Positions 53,742-63,676 of a stretch of 64,000 bases of DNA are shown here, piece by piece. The stretch is from Chryseobacterium potabilaquae (GTDB taxonomy: Bacteria; Bacteroidota; Bacteroidia; Flavobacteriales; Weeksellaceae), in the NCBI RefSeq assembly GCF_902728265.1, contig NZ_CACVBR010000001.1:186001-250000 (forward strand), given 5' to 3'. The first letter of the stretch is position 1, and each line of letters begins with the position of its first letter. Made by a program: the position numbers and the translations under genes. The notes beneath the pieces were generated by a model, which was not told the DNA's origin, did no database searches, and saw nothing but the letters and a program-made list of their open reading frames with translations.

Positions 53742-55493
53742 TTATATTTTTTCATTTTTTAACACTATTTCAGAAACACTTTTTCCTTGTGGAATCATTG
53801 GGAATACATTCTGTTCTTTTTCAACCATTATTTCCAAAATATAACTTCCATCATGATCCAACATTTCTTTCATCGCTGCTGCTAAATCTTCTCTAGCATG
53901 TATTTTTTTTCCTGGAATAGCATACGCTTCAGCGAGTTTTATAAAATCAGGGCTTTCAATATCCACAAATGAATATCTTTCATCATGAAATAGCTCCTGC
54001 CACTGTCTTACCATTCCTAAAAATGAATTATTAAGGATCATGATTTTCACATTGGGTTTAAATTGCATAATAGTCCCCAATTCTTGTATATTCATCTGTG
54101 CTCCACCATCTCCCATAATCGCTACTACAGGTCTATTCTGATCATCATAAGAAGCCCCAATCGCTGCAGGAAGACTGAATCCCATAGTTCCTAATCCTCC
54201 GCTGGTAATATTACTTTTGGAATGGTTAAACTGTATGTATCTACAAGTCACCATCTGGTGCTGCCCTACATCTGTAACCACAATTGCATTTCCCTGGGTT
54301 AATTCATTTAAATTACGAATCACTTCTCCCATTGAAATTTCACCTTCCATAGGGTTCAACTCCTTATCTATTACTTCATTATATTCGATCTCAGCACAAT
54401 GATCAAATCTACCTCTCCATTCCTTATATTCTTTAGGTTCTAATAATGGGGTAACTAAAGGCAGAGTCTGTTTACAATTTCCAAGTATAGCCACATCAGC
54501 AATTACATTTTTATTGATTTCCGCATCATCAATCTCAAAATGAATAATTTTTGCTTGGGTAGCATAGGTATCCACTTTTCCAGTCACACGATCATCAAAA
54601 CGCATTCCTACTGCAATAAGTACATCGCATTCATTAGTGAGTACATTCGGGCCATAATTACCATGCATTCCTACCATTCCTACTGCAGAAGGATGATGAG
54701 TCGGGATAGCGCTCATTCCTAAAACCGTCCAAGCAACCGGAATCCCCGATTTTTCAGCAAATTCCAAAAATTCTTGTTCAGCCTTACCTAGTATTACCCC
54801 TTGTCCAACAATGATAAAAGGACGTTTTGCAGAGTTGATAAGATTTGCTGCTTTTTTGATATGATCCAATTCAGGTGTAGGATATGGATCATAAGTAGAA
54901 ATAAAGCTACATGGTTCATATTCTTTAAACTGAATCTTTTGTAGCTGGGCATTTTTAGTAATATCAACCACAACCGGTCCCGGTCTTCCGGATTTAGCAA
55001 TATAAAAAGCTTTTGCCAACATTTCAGGTAGCTCTTCTGCATCCGTAACTTGGCAATTCCATTTTGTAACGGGAGTAGTAATATTAATAACATCAATCTC
55101 TTGGAAAGCATCAGTTCCTAAAAGATGAGCATACACCTGACCTGTAATACATACCACTGGAGTACTATCCAGCAAAGCATCTGCTAAACCTGTAATTAAA
55201 TTGGTCGCTCCTGGTCCACTGGTTGCTAGCGCCACTCCTACATTTCCTGACACCCGAGCAAGTCCTTGTGCAGCATGCACCGCACCTTGTTCATGACGAA
55301 CAAGAATATGTTCCAATTTTTCTCTATAATCATACAGTGAATCATAAATAGGAATGATTGCCCCTCCGGGATATCCGAATATTGTTTTGACCCCTTCATG
55401 TAGAAGAATTTCCAGGATTACTTGACTCCCACTTAACTCTCTTACAGTTCCATTTTCTACACTCATATTCATTATTTTACAATTTTGGTTCAT
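53742..55493 (-). CDS. ilvB: Acetolactate synthase large (catalytic) subunit
   Basis: This 583-residue ThDP enzyme shows the catalytic Glu in [16 protein letters not shown], the FAD/ThDP middle domain and the ThDP-Mg motif [12 protein letters not shown]...[11 protein letters not shown] near residues 445-480. The start at 55493 overlaps ilvD by 17 bp; Met codons at 55472 and 55466 are alternatives, and the latter removes the overlap. It forms 2-acetolactate and 2-aceto-2-hydroxybutanoate. Confidence 0.97.
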   Translation of the reverse strand: MNQNCKIMNMSVENGTVRELSGSQVILEILLHEGVKTIFGYPGGAIIPIYDSLYDYREKLEHILVRHEQGAVHAAQGLARVSGNVGVALATSGPGATNLITGLADALLDSTPVVCITGQVYAHLLGTDAFQEIDVINITTPVTKWNCQVTDAEELPEMLAKAFYIAKSGRPGPVVVDITKNAQLQKIQFKEYEPCSFISTYDPYPTPELDHIKKAANLINSAKRPFIIVGQGVILGKAEQEFLEFAEKSGIPVAWTVLGMSAIPTHHPSAVGMVGMHGNYGPNVLTNECDVLIAVGMRFDDRVTGKVDTYATQAKIIHFEIDDAEINKNVIADVAILGNCKQTLPLVTPLLEPKEYKEWRGRFDHCAEIEYNEVIDKELNPMEGEISMGEVIRNLNELTQGNAIVVTDVGQHQMVTCRYIQFNHSKSNITSGGLGTMGFSLPAAIGASYDDQNRPVVAIMGDGGAQMNIQELGTIMQFKPNVKIMILNNSFLGMVRQWQELFHDERYSFVDIESPDFIKLAEAYAIPGKKIHAREDLAAAMKEMLDHDGSYILEIMVEKEQNVFPMIPQGKSVSEIVLKNEKI

Positions 55494-57159
55494 CTGTTAC
55501 GCAGCCTTCAGCTGCTGAGGAAACACTTACTGCATATTTGTACAATAAGCCTTTTTTCACTTTCAATTCTGGTTGTACCCAATTCTTCTTTCTTCGATCG
55601 ATTTCCTCTTGAGTTACTTTCAGCTGTATGGTATTATTCACTGCATCTATCTCAATAAGATCATCATCTTTCACAAAAGCAATTAAACCTCCTTCGTAAG
55701 CTTCCGGAGTAATATGTCCCACCACAAAACCATGTGTTCCTCCACTAAAACGTCCATCTGTAATTAAAGCTACCGTATTTCCAAATCCAGCTCCAATCAG
55801 TACACTTGTAGGTTTTAACATTTCAGGCATCCCCGGAGCACCTTTTGGACCTTCGTTTCTGATCACAATCACATCTCCATGTTGCACTCTTTGGCTCTCT
55901 ATTCCTTTTATCAAATCTTTTTCTCCATCAAAAACCCTTGCGGTTCCCAAAAACTTCTCTCCTTCTTTTCCTGTTATTTTCGCCACACTTCCCCCTTCTG
56001 CTAGATTCCCATACAGAATTCTCAAATGTCCTGTTTCTTTTATAGGCTGGGAAATCGGCTTTATAATTTTTTGTTTTGAAAAATCAAGTTCAGGAACATT
56101 TTCTAGATTTTCGCTAATTGTTTTTCCTGTCACGGTAAGACAATCTCCATGCAGTAAACCTTCTTTAAGCAAATACTTCATCACCGCTGGTATTCCTCCA
56201 TGCTCATGAAGATCCTGCATAAGATATTTTCCACTTGGTTTTAAGTCTGCTAAAACAGGAGTAACATCACTCATTTTCTGAAAATCATCTTGCGTTACAG
56301 AAACTCCAACACTTTTAGCCATCGCAATAAAATGTAATACCGCATTGGTACTTCCTCCTAAAATCACAATGATACGAAGTGCATTTTCAAAAGCCTTGCG
56401 TGTCATAATATCAGAAGGTTTTATATCTTTTTCTAATAATAGTTTTATATATTTTCCGGCATCTTGACATTCCTGCTGCTTCTCTTTACTTAATGCAGGA
56501 TTGGATGATGAATAAGGTAAGCTCATTCCCAACGCTTCTATTGCCGAAGCCATCGTATTAGCGGTGTACATTCCTCCACAAGCCCCTGCTCCGGGACATG
56601 CGTTCTTTACAACCCCTTTGAAGTCTTCTTCCGTTACATTCCCTGCTATTTTCTGTCCCAAAACTTCAAAAGCGGAAACAATATTTAGCTGTTCTCCTTT
56701 ATAACAACCAGGTGCTATGGTTCCTCCATATACCATTATTGATGGCCTGTTAAGCCTTCCCATGGCAATAATACTTCCCGGCATATTTTTATCACATCCC
56801 GGCAAAGTAATGAGGCCATCATAATATTGCCCTCCGCATATTGCTTCAATACTATCTGCTATCACATCCCGGCTTACTAAAGAATAACGCATTCCATCCG
56901 TCCCATTACTCATCCCATCACTAACGCCTATTGTATTAAATATCAAGCCTGCCAATTCATTTTCCCATACTCCCTTTTTTACCACTTTTGCAAGATCATT
57001 AAGGTGCATATTACAAGTATTACCATCATAGCCCATACTAGCAATACCTACTTGCCCTTTATTCATATCTTCATCGGTGAAACCAATTCCGTATAACATT
57101 GCTTTAGCCGCGGGCTGCTCATCATTCTGTGTAAAAATTTTTGAATATTTATTAAGCAT
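55477..57159 (-). CDS. ilvD: Dihydroxy-acid dehydratase
   Basis: This 560-residue protein carries the iron-sulfur cysteines in [11 protein letters not shown] and [19 protein letters not shown], the [14 protein letters not shown] block and the C-terminal [20 protein letters not shown]. It makes the 2-oxo acid precursors of valine and isoleucine. It overlaps the end of ilvE by 8 bp, so the two are translationally coupled. Confidence 0.97.
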   Translation of the reverse strand: MLNKYSKIFTQNDEQPAAKAMLYGIGFTDEDMNKGQVGIASMGYDGNTCNMHLNDLAKVVKKGVWENELAGLIFNTIGVSDGMSNGTDGMRYSLVSRDVIADSIEAICGGQYYDGLITLPGCDKNMPGSIIAMGRLNRPSIMVYGGTIAPGCYKGEQLNIVSAFEVLGQKIAGNVTEEDFKGVVKNACPGAGACGGMYTANTMASAIEALGMSLPYSSSNPALSKEKQQECQDAGKYIKLLLEKDIKPSDIMTRKAFENALRIIVILGGSTNAVLHFIAMAKSVGVSVTQDDFQKMSDVTPVLADLKPSGKYLMQDLHEHGGIPAVMKYLLKEGLLHGDCLTVTGKTISENLENVPELDFSKQKIIKPISQPIKETGHLRILYGNLAEGGSVAKITGKEGEKFLGTARVFDGEKDLIKGIESQRVQHGDVIVIRNEGPKGAPGMPEMLKPTSVLIGAGFGNTVALITDGRFSGGTHGFVVGHITPEAYEGGLIAFVKDDDLIEIDAVNNTIQLKVTQEEIDRRKKNWVQPELKVKKGLLYKYAVSVSSAAEGCVTDEPKL

Positions 57160-58057
57160 TTTCTTCTACCTTATTTTTAAATTCGTTAATACTTTTACCG
57201 ACTACTCTATTTTTATAGGATTTTTGAATTAGAGAGCATAAGCTTTCATCCCATTCTTTTGCAAAACGTACGTTATCCATAGAGTCTAATGCTACAATTT
57301 CAGCAGCAGTCCCACAGAAAAAAGCAGCATCCGCTCCTCGCATTTCCTCTGGTGTGAAAAATTTCTCATGTACAGGGATTTCCAACTCTTTGCATATATC
57401 GATTACTACAGACCTTGTGATGCCCGGTAAAATACTTCCTTTAGCAGGAGTAAAAAGCTCACCTTCTTTTTCGTAAAAAATATTAGCTCCGGAGCTCTCT
57501 GCTACATATCCCTTCTCATCTAATAAAATAGCTTCATCATATCCGTTATCTTTTGCTTCCTGACAAGCTAAAATAGAATTCACATAATGTCCCCCTACTT
57601 TTGCCTCTATTAAAAAAGCTTGTGGATTTGGCCTTTGAAAAGAAGAAGTCATTACTTTCATTTTATCACCGAGATAACCATTACTCCACTCCCATGCTAA
57701 TAAGATTAAATGAGATTCTTTTCCTTTTGATAGAGACATATTGGGTGGACAAACAACTAGTGGCCGAATATATGCGTTGGTAAATTGATTTCTCTCTAGC
57801 AATTCATACGTCAAATCTATAAGCTCTTGCGTAGAATATTCAAAAGGAATATGCAATAATTCAGCAGAACGTCTTAAACGATCATAATGTTCTTGCGCCT
57901 TAAAAACTTGGGTCCCTTCATTCGTTTCATAAGATTTTATCCCTTCAAAAACAGAATAACCATAATGTAATGATTGTCCATAGAGATCGATATTGGCTTC
58001 CGAGGCTTTTAAAAATTTACCATTGTAATACACAATAGTGTTGTCGTTATAATACAT
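57152..58057 (-). CDS. ilvE: Branched-chain amino acid aminotransferase
   Basis: This 301-residue fold-type IV PLP enzyme shows [20 protein letters not shown] near residue 32, the lysine in [20 protein letters not shown] and [20 protein letters not shown], the family's key blocks. It carries out the final transamination to Ile, Val and Leu. It is the first structural gene after the tandem attenuators, so its expression, and that of everything downstream, should depend on charged branched-chain tRNAs. Confidence 0.96.
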   Translation of the reverse strand: MYYNDNTIVYYNGKFLKASEANIDLYGQSLHYGYSVFEGIKSYETNEGTQVFKAQEHYDRLRRSAELLHIPFEYSTQELIDLTYELLERNQFTNAYIRPLVVCPPNMSLSKGKESHLILLAWEWSNGYLGDKMKVMTSSFQRPNPQAFLIEAKVGGHYVNSILACQEAKDNGYDEAILLDEKGYVAESSGANIFYEKEGELFTPAKGSILPGITRSVVIDICKELEIPVHEKFFTPEEMRGADAAFFCGTAAEIVALDSMDNVRFAKEWDESLCSLIQKSYKNRVVGKSINEFKNKVEENA

Positions 58058-58092
58058 TTATTTTAAGTTTTATTTATAAAAAGAGTAAAAAA

Positions 58093-58120
58093 AAGCCTTC
58101 TCAAATTTGTGAGAAGGCTT
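58093..58120 (-). terminator. Attenuator terminator 2 (ilvE-proximal)
   Basis: AAGCCTTCTC (58093-58102) and GAGAAGGCTT (58111-58120) are perfect 10-bp complements, followed on the minus strand by eight T. It ends 36 bp before ilvE. The segment TTGTGAGA at 58107-58114 is complementary to TCTCACAA at 58151-58158, at the end of leader ORF 2, providing the competing antiterminator. Confidence 0.9.
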
Positions 58121-58152
58121 ATAAGTATATATACATAATTATACTTTCCATC

Positions 58153-58212
58153 TCACAACCGTAAGGGAATAATAATGACAATGACAACGATAATAATTAC
58201 TATCTGGTTCAT
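58153..58212 (-). CDS. ilvL: Leader peptide 2 of the ilv operon
   Basis: A 19-codon ORF starts with ATG at 58212 and reads MNQIVIIIVVIVIIIPLRL. It holds eight Ile, four Val and two Leu codons. Its stop overlaps the antiterminator arm, so a ribosome that finishes the peptide would mask it and favour the terminator at 58093. This is the layout of a classical amino-acid attenuator for an Ile/Val/Leu operon. Confidence 0.88.
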   Translation of the reverse strand: MNQIVIIIVVIVIIIPLRL

Positions 58213-58225
58213 GACACAATTAAAA

Positions 58226-58251
58226 AAGCCGTCTCAATAATGAAACGGCTT
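58226..58251 (-). terminator. Attenuator terminator 1 (promoter-proximal)
   Basis: AAGCCGTCTC (58226-58235) and GAAACGGCTT (58242-58251) pair with one mismatch, followed on the minus strand by six T. GAAACGG at 58242-58248 is complementary to CCGTTTC at 58280-58286, immediately after the leader ORF 1 stop, giving an alternative antiterminator. Confidence 0.85.
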
Positions 58252-58286
58252 ATATTTATTTATATTAATTTTTACAATACCGTTTC

Positions 58287-58349
58287 CTAATTATTGCTAA
58301 TGACAATAATATTGACTAAGGAAGTGATATTGATATTTTTCTGACTCAT
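58287..58349 (-). CDS. Leader peptide 1 of the ilv operon
   Basis: A 20-codon ORF starts with ATG at 58349 and reads MSQKNINITSLVNIIVISNN: five Ile, two Val, one Leu, clustered in the second half with Asn. The antiterminator arm begins at the base after the stop codon. The ORF starts only a few bases after the expected transcription start. It has the same relation to its hairpin as leader 2, but fewer regulatory codons. Confidence 0.8.
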   Translation of the reverse strand: MSQKNINITSLVNIIVISNN

Positions 58350-58359
58350 AATTACAATA

Positions 58360-58390
58360 CAAATATATGGACTTTTTAATACAATCCAAA
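58360..58390 (-). promoter_or_regulatory. ilv operon promoter
   Basis: On the minus strand TTTG (58390-58387), 19 bp, TATATTTG (58367-58360): an exact match to the Bacteroidota consensus TTTG-N19-TAnnTTTG. It lies 10 bp before leader ORF 1. Confidence 0.82.
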
Positions 58391-58494
58391 TTCTTATCAA
58401 AAAAAAATATTTTTTTAGCGTTTTTTTTAAAAAACAGATACGTTTTATTGAAAAAATTTACACATTAAACTAATTACATTTATGATTTTCTCAT

Positions 58495-59346
58495 TTATTT
58501 CAATTTTATATATTCATCTACTACTTTTTTGGCTTCTTTCACCTCATGTACCCGCAAAATACAGGCTCCTTGCTTCAAAACTTTCATGTGAAGCTTTTGT
58601 GTTTCTTCATTAATATCCAAGGGGGACTTTCCAAGAGGTTTATATATAAAAGACTTTCTGGAAATTCCAATCAATAAGGGAAACTTTCTAAAACTTAGAT
58701 ACTTCACTTCTTCAAGCATCTTCATTTGGTCTTCTACTGTTTTTCCAAAACCAAATCCAGGATCTAGAATGATATCATTGACTCCCCTTTCCATTAGTTC
58801 TCTTGACTTTTGAGAAAAGTACTGATTGATAGATAATGTAATATCCGTAAATTGAGTTTTATCATGCATGGTTTCATAGGTAGGATTTACATGCATGAGA
58901 ATATAAGGAAGTTTTGTCTGAGCAACCGTATCAAACATATCAGGATCATACTGTCCTCCCGAAATATCGTTAATCAAATCAATACCTTCATTAAAACCAA
59001 ACCTTACTGTTTCAGCATGAAATGTATCCAACGAAATTAATACTTCCGGAAATTCTTTTTTGATCTGAGAAATAATGTGATCAAGTCTGGTAATTTCTTG
59101 TTCACTTGTTAAAAATGTTGAATTTGGTCTGGTTGATTGTGGTCCTATATCAATAATATCCGCTCCTTCTTTTAGTAATTTCTCCGCATGCATTAAAGCT
59201 GCTTTTTCGCTATTGAATTTCCCTCCATCTGAAAATGAATCCGGCGTGAGATTTAAAATTCCCATAATTTTTGGAGTATTTAAATCAACAATTCTCCCAT
59301 TACAGTTTAGTGAATGATAATTAATAGATGATGGATAATTTTGCAT
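58495..59346 (-). CDS. folP: Dihydropteroate synthase
   Basis: This 283-residue TIM-barrel protein has the DHPS signatures IMGILNLTPDSFSDGGKF and GADIIDIGPQSTRPNS, then SLDTFHAETVRFGF, DPGFGFGKTVEDQMKML and GISRKSFIY. All pterin and pABA-site blocks are present. It joins pABA to the pterin precursor in folate synthesis. It has its own consensus promoter and is divergent from the DUF1599 gene. Confidence 0.97.
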   Translation of the reverse strand: MQNYPSSINYHSLNCNGRIVDLNTPKIMGILNLTPDSFSDGGKFNSEKAALMHAEKLLKEGADIIDIGPQSTRPNSTFLTSEQEITRLDHIISQIKKEFPEVLISLDTFHAETVRFGFNEGIDLINDISGGQYDPDMFDTVAQTKLPYILMHVNPTYETMHDKTQFTDITLSINQYFSQKSRELMERGVNDIILDPGFGFGKTVEDQMKMLEEVKYLSFRKFPLLIGISRKSFIYKPLGKSPLDINEETQKLHMKVLKQGACILRVHEVKEAKKVVDEYIKLK

Positions 59347-59350
59347 AACA

Positions 59351-59381
59351 CAAAAATACGAACTTCTAATTTCTGGTCAAA
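59351..59381 (-). promoter_or_regulatory. folP promoter
   Basis: On the minus strand TTTG (59381-59378), 19 bp, TATTTTTG (59358-59351), an exact consensus match ending 5 bp before the start codon, so the 5' untranslated region must be very short or absent. Confidence 0.72.
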
Positions 59382-59420
59382 AAACTAATTATCAGTCCCT
59401 GCTACCTAAAACCTATTTTG

Positions 59421-59428
59421 TATCTTTG
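59421..59428 (+). promoter_or_regulatory. -7-like element TATCTTTG before the DUF1599 gene
   Basis: TATCTTTG matches TAnnTTTG and ends 17 bp before the start at 59446. The expected -33 position reads CCTG instead of TTTG. Confidence 0.45.
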
Positions 59429-59445
59429 AAAGATTAAGAAAATTT

Positions 59446-60012
59446 ATGTCAAAAACATCAATACAATTCGAGAAAGTCATTCATGATTGCCGGGATCTTT
59501 TTAGTAAAAAGTTACAGGATTATGGCGCTGCATGGAGAGTCCTAAGACCTAGTTCAATTACAGATCAAATTTATATTAAAGTAAATAGAATCCGTACGTT
59601 ACAAATGACTGATAAGAAAATGATTGATGAAAGCGAGGAAGATGAATTTATTGCTATCATAAATTATTCTATTATTGGTCTTATCCAACTTGAAAAGGGC
59701 TTTTCAAATGATTTTAATGAAGATAAAGAGGATATATTAACTCTTTATGACAAATACTCCCATGAAGCAAAGGCATTAATGGAAAGAAAAAATCATGATT
59801 ATGGTGAAGCATGGCGAGATATGAGAGTTTCGTCTATTACAGATCTTATTTATCAAAAAGTCCTAAGAACCAAACAAATTGAAGACAATCAAGGAAAAAC
59901 GATTGTTTCGGAAGGATTAGAGGCCAATTATTTTGATATGTTGAATTATGCCGTTTTTTGCCTTATAAAATTCTTTGAAAAAGAAAATAAATTTGAACCT
60001 AAAACTATTTAA
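59446..60012 (+). CDS. DUF1599 domain-containing protein
   Basis: This 188-residue protein has two copies of the DUF1599 signature: FSKKLQDYGAAWRVLRPSSI (residues 19-38) and MERKNHDYGEAWRDMRVSSI in the second half, each followed by TDxIYxKVxRxxxL/I. Members of this family are thought to act on nucleotides or modified bases, but no reaction is assigned here. It is first in a plus-strand run and is separated by 2 bp from the DoxX-like gene. Confidence 0.92.
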   Translation: MSKTSIQFEKVIHDCRDLFSKKLQDYGAAWRVLRPSSITDQIYIKVNRIRTLQMTDKKMIDESEEDEFIAIINYSIIGLIQLEKGFSNDFNEDKEDILTLYDKYSHEAKALMERKNHDYGEAWRDMRVSSITDLIYQKVLRTKQIEDNQGKTIVSEGLEANYFDMLNYAVFCLIKFFEKENKFEPKTI

Positions 60013-60014
60013 CG

Positions 60015-61130
60015 ATGATCAAAAATTTATTACGTTTCATTATCGCTATCATTTTTATTCTATCAGGCTTTGTAAAAGCTGTTGATCTTGTAGGCTTTTC
60101 TTTTAAAATGGAAGAGTATTTTTCTCCTTCTGTTTTCAATATGCCATTTTTGGAAAAATTTGCTTTGCTTTTTTCCATTATCGTAGTTGTCTTAGAGCTT
60201 CTTCTAGGATGTATGCTCTTATTAAAACTTAAGCTTAGGTTCACTCTTTCCATATTGATTGCCCTTTGTCTATTTTTTGGTTTTCTTACATTCTATTCCG
60301 CTTATTATAATGTAGTAACAGATTGTGGATGTTTTGGAGACGCTATTAAATTCACCCCTTGGCAAAGCTTTATAAAAGATGTGATACTCTTAATAGGGCT
60401 CATTATCTTATTCTTCCTTTATCGAAAAGAATTTGGAAAACAAGATGCTTATACTTATAGTAGTAAGAAAGAGTCTTCAAACAAGTTTAAATATATCCTG
60501 CTTGGAATATTTTCTCTAGCAATGATCTATATAATGGCACAAGGTATTCTTCATGAACCTATAATTGATTTCCGTGATTATAAAATAGGAACCGATTTAC
60601 AAGCCGAAAAACTGAAGATTGCCAAAAATCCGTCAGAATATAAAACATTTTACTCTCTTAAGAATACAAAAACAGGAGAAGTTGTAAAGGTAAATCAGGA
60701 TGATTATATCAAAGAAACTAAGTATTGGCAAGAAGGATCTCCTTGGAAAATTGAGGAAGGTAAAAATGAATCTGTTTTAGTAAAAGAGGGTTATAAATCG
60801 GAAATTGTAAAATTTAAAATCGAAGATCCAATGGGAATGGAGCTTACGGATGAAATCATCAAGGCCCCAAAAGCAATTCTCGTTTTCTCTTATCATCCAA
60901 AAGATATAAACCCTGAAATCCTTAAAGAAGTTGAAGATAAAGTTAAAAATCATAAAGATGCCGTAATCTTTGGTGTTTCAACTGACCCGAATACTTTCAA
61001 AACGATAAAAAATACGATGATGGACGGAACTGCTATCAAAACAATTGCTAGAAGTAATCCGTTTGTACTTACTCTACAAAATGGAAAAATTATAGACAAG
61101 CAACCCGCAAAAGACTATATCAAAAAATAA
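60015..61130 (+). CDS. DoxX/MauE-like membrane protein (BT_3928 family)
   Basis: This 371-residue protein has four membrane helices in the first 140 residues (NLLRFIIAIIFILSGFVKAV to VILLIGLIILFFLYRKEF), with the Cys-x-Cys motif VTDCGCFGD between helices 3 and 4, the mark of the DoxX/MauE group. A further helix near residue 155 leads into a periplasmic part with KAILVFSYHPKDINPEILKE. A redox or disulfide-related role is possible from the Cys pair but not shown. Confidence 0.88.
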   Translation: MIKNLLRFIIAIIFILSGFVKAVDLVGFSFKMEEYFSPSVFNMPFLEKFALLFSIIVVVLELLLGCMLLLKLKLRFTLSILIALCLFFGFLTFYSAYYNVVTDCGCFGDAIKFTPWQSFIKDVILLIGLIILFFLYRKEFGKQDAYTYSSKKESSNKFKYILLGIFSLAMIYIMAQGILHEPIIDFRDYKIGTDLQAEKLKIAKNPSEYKTFYSLKNTKTGEVVKVNQDDYIKETKYWQEGSPWKIEEGKNESVLVKEGYKSEIVKFKIEDPMGMELTDEIIKAPKAILVFSYHPKDINPEILKEVEDKVKNHKDAVIFGVSTDPNTFKTIKNTMMDGTAIKTIARSNPFVLTLQNGKIIDKQPAKDYIKK

Positions 61131-61160
61131 ATTACTTAATAATAAACCTTATACTTACTC

Positions 61161-61511
61161 ATGCAAAAGTCAAATAAATCAATTGCAGGCTATCACTTAT
61201 TAATGATTCTTTCATCAGTGGATGGAGAATTTGCTCCGGAAGAAGGTATGCTTGTTCAGCAATACCTTGCTGATGAATTTCCTTTTAGAATGAACCTGGA
61301 TAATGAACTTGAAGTACTTGCACTCCTTCAACCTGAAGAATGGAAAGATCATTTTGAATTTCATGCCCGTTGCTTTTATGACGATTCTACAGAAGAAGAG
61401 CGTATTAATTTTGCAAAATTCGCAAAATCACTAATCAAAGCCGATCATAAAGTAACCAATGAAGAACATATTTTTTATATGCTTTTAAAAAATCTATGGC
61501 ATATTGCATGA
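61161..61511 (+). CDS. TerB-like protein (116 residues)
   Basis: The protein is all-helical, with GYHLLMILSSVDGEFAPEEG and AKFAKSLIKADHKVTNEEHI at the two ends. The paired Asp-Gly-Glu and Asp-His-Lys turns are the metal-site-like motifs of TerB folds. It is cytoplasmic. Its biological role is unknown. It stands 30 bp after the DoxX-like gene and 23 bp before the peptidase gene. Confidence 0.72.
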   Translation: MQKSNKSIAGYHLLMILSSVDGEFAPEEGMLVQQYLADEFPFRMNLDNELEVLALLQPEEWKDHFEFHARCFYDDSTEEERINFAKFAKSLIKADHKVTNEEHIFYMLLKNLWHIA

Positions 61512-61534
61512 TATCCCTTTAAAACCACATACCC

Positions 61535-63661
61535 ATGAAAAAATTCTATTTAACCCTATTCGTAATGAGCAATTCTCTATTTTATTCTCAAACATTTCCT
61601 AATATTAAAGCACCTACTGCTGAAAAGAAAGAACATATAAGAGATATACACGGTGATAAAGTGAATGATCCTTATTACTGGATGATCGATTACTTTAAAA
61701 AAGGAAAAGATTCTACACAGGTTGTCGAGTATTTAAAATCTGAAAACACCTATTGGAAAGAAATGATGAAAGATACAGACTCTTTCAGAGAAATCTTATT
61801 CCAAGAGATGAAAGCAAGAATTAAGGAAAAAGATGAATCTGTTCCTACATTCAAAAATGGGTATTATTACTATACGAGAACTGAAACAGGAAAACAATAT
61901 TTTAAATATTGCAGAAAGAAAGGAAATCTCAACGCTTCTGAAGAAATTCTTCTGGATGTAGATCAGCTTGCAGAAGGACATTCTTATTATTCCGCAAGTG
62001 GGTTTAATATCAGCCCAGATAATACAAAAATGATTTATGGTGTAGATGACGTTTCAAGAAGACAATATACCCTTTATTTAAAAGATCTTACTACAGGAGA
62101 AACGACTCCTTTAGGAATTAAAAATACGACTGGTTCCGCTACTTGGGCAAATGATAATAAAACGATTTTCTATACAGCTAAAAACCCTACCACTCTTTTA
62201 ACAGAAAAGATATTTCGACATACACTAGGAACTGATGTGGCTCAAGATCACTTGGTATATGAAGAAAAAGATAAATCAAATTATATTGGGGTAGGCAAAT
62301 CTAAAAACGAAAATTTTATTTTCATATATTCCACAGCAACGACGTCTTCTGAAACACGATTTCTGGATGCCAACAATCCCAATGGAACATTCCTTGTTTT
62401 TCAACCCAGAATGAAAGACGTTCTGTATGATGTCACTGCTCTTGAAAATAAATTTTTAATCACTACCAATAAAGATGCATTGAATTTCAAGGTAATGGAA
62501 ACACCTTTAAACGCAACTGAGGTTAAAAATTGGAAAGATTTTATTCCCCACAGAAAAGATGTATTGATGGAGGGAATATCGGCTTTTAAAAACTACCTTG
62601 TTTTTAGTGAAAGACAAAATGGACTCTCACAACTGGTCATCTATAACCGAAAAACCGGTAAAAAAGAATTTTTAAAATTTGATGAGCCTACTTATACGGT
62701 TTATCCTTCAGGTAACCCTGAATATAATACTGACAATTTCCGATTTGGCTACACCTCCATGATTACTCCAAGTTCACAGTTTGAACAGGATTTAAGTACA
62801 GGAAAAAGAACTTTACTAAAGCAACAGGAAGTTTTAGGAGGATATAATAAAGAAGAATATATCACGGAAAGGCTTTTTGCTACTGCAAAAGACGGAACAA
62901 AAATTCCGATTTCTATTGTTTATAAAAAGGGATTCCAGAAAAATGGAAATAGCCCACTTCTCTTATATGCTTATGGTTCTTATGGCAGCTCAATGGATGC
63001 CACATTCAGTACCACAAGATTAAGTCTTTTAAATAGAGGCTTTGCCTTTGCTATTGCGCATATTCGTGGTGGGCAGGAAATGGGAAGACAATGGTATGAA
63101 GATGGCAAAATGATGAAAAAGAAAAATACATTTACCGACTTCATCGATGCCGGAGAATATTTAGTGAAAGAAAAATATACCTCCTCAAAACATTTATATG
63201 CGCAAGGTGGTAGCGCAGGAGGTTTATTAATGGGAGCTATTGTAAACATGAACCCTAGTCTATGGCATGGAATTATTTCTCAAGTCCCTTTTGTAGACGT
63301 GGTCAATACGATGTTGGATGAAAGTATTCCATTGACTACTAATGAGTATGATGAATGGGGAAATCCTAATAATAAAGAGGCTTATTTTTACATGAAATCG
63401 TATTCACCCTATGAAAATATAGAAAAGAAGAATTATCCCAATCTATTGGTAACAACAGGATTACATGACTCTCAAGTACAATATTTTGAACCCGCTAAAT
63501 GGGTAGCAAAGCTGAGAGATATGAAAACGGATCAGAATATTATATTATTAAAAACAGACATGGATTATGGTCATGGTGGTGCCTCAGGAAGATTTGACTA
63601 CTTGAAAGATATAGCATTAGTGTATGCATTCATGTTTAAATTAGAAGGAATTAAACAATAA
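61535..63661 (+). CDS. S9 family prolyl oligopeptidase / oligopeptidase B-like
   Basis: This 708-residue protein has a signal peptide (MKKFYLTLFVMSNSLFYSQ), an N-terminal beta-propeller (from VNDPYYWMIDYFKKGKDSTQ) and an alpha/beta hydrolase domain with nucleophile Ser in YAQGGSAGGLLMG near residue 552, an Asp in TTGLHDSQVQYFEP and His in DYGHGGASGRFDYL. All three catalytic residues are present. It resembles PtrB, which cuts short peptides after basic residues, but specificity is not certain. The signal places it in the periplasm. Confidence 0.94.
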   Translation: MKKFYLTLFVMSNSLFYSQTFPNIKAPTAEKKEHIRDIHGDKVNDPYYWMIDYFKKGKDSTQVVEYLKSENTYWKEMMKDTDSFREILFQEMKARIKEKDESVPTFKNGYYYYTRTETGKQYFKYCRKKGNLNASEEILLDVDQLAEGHSYYSASGFNISPDNTKMIYGVDDVSRRQYTLYLKDLTTGETTPLGIKNTTGSATWANDNKTIFYTAKNPTTLLTEKIFRHTLGTDVAQDHLVYEEKDKSNYIGVGKSKNENFIFIYSTATTSSETRFLDANNPNGTFLVFQPRMKDVLYDVTALENKFLITTNKDALNFKVMETPLNATEVKNWKDFIPHRKDVLMEGISAFKNYLVFSERQNGLSQLVIYNRKTGKKEFLKFDEPTYTVYPSGNPEYNTDNFRFGYTSMITPSSQFEQDLSTGKRTLLKQQEVLGGYNKEEYITERLFATAKDGTKIPISIVYKKGFQKNGNSPLLLYAYGSYGSSMDATFSTTRLSLLNRGFAFAIAHIRGGQEMGRQWYEDGKMMKKKNTFTDFIDAGEYLVKEKYTSSKHLYAQGGSAGGLLMGAIVNMNPSLWHGIISQVPFVDVVNTMLDESIPLTTNEYDEWGNPNNKEAYFYMKSYSPYENIEKKNYPNLLVTTGLHDSQVQYFEPAKWVAKLRDMKTDQNIILLKTDMDYGHGGASGRFDYLKDIALVYAFMFKLEGIKQ

Positions 63662-63676
63662 TTTTTTAGATAAACT

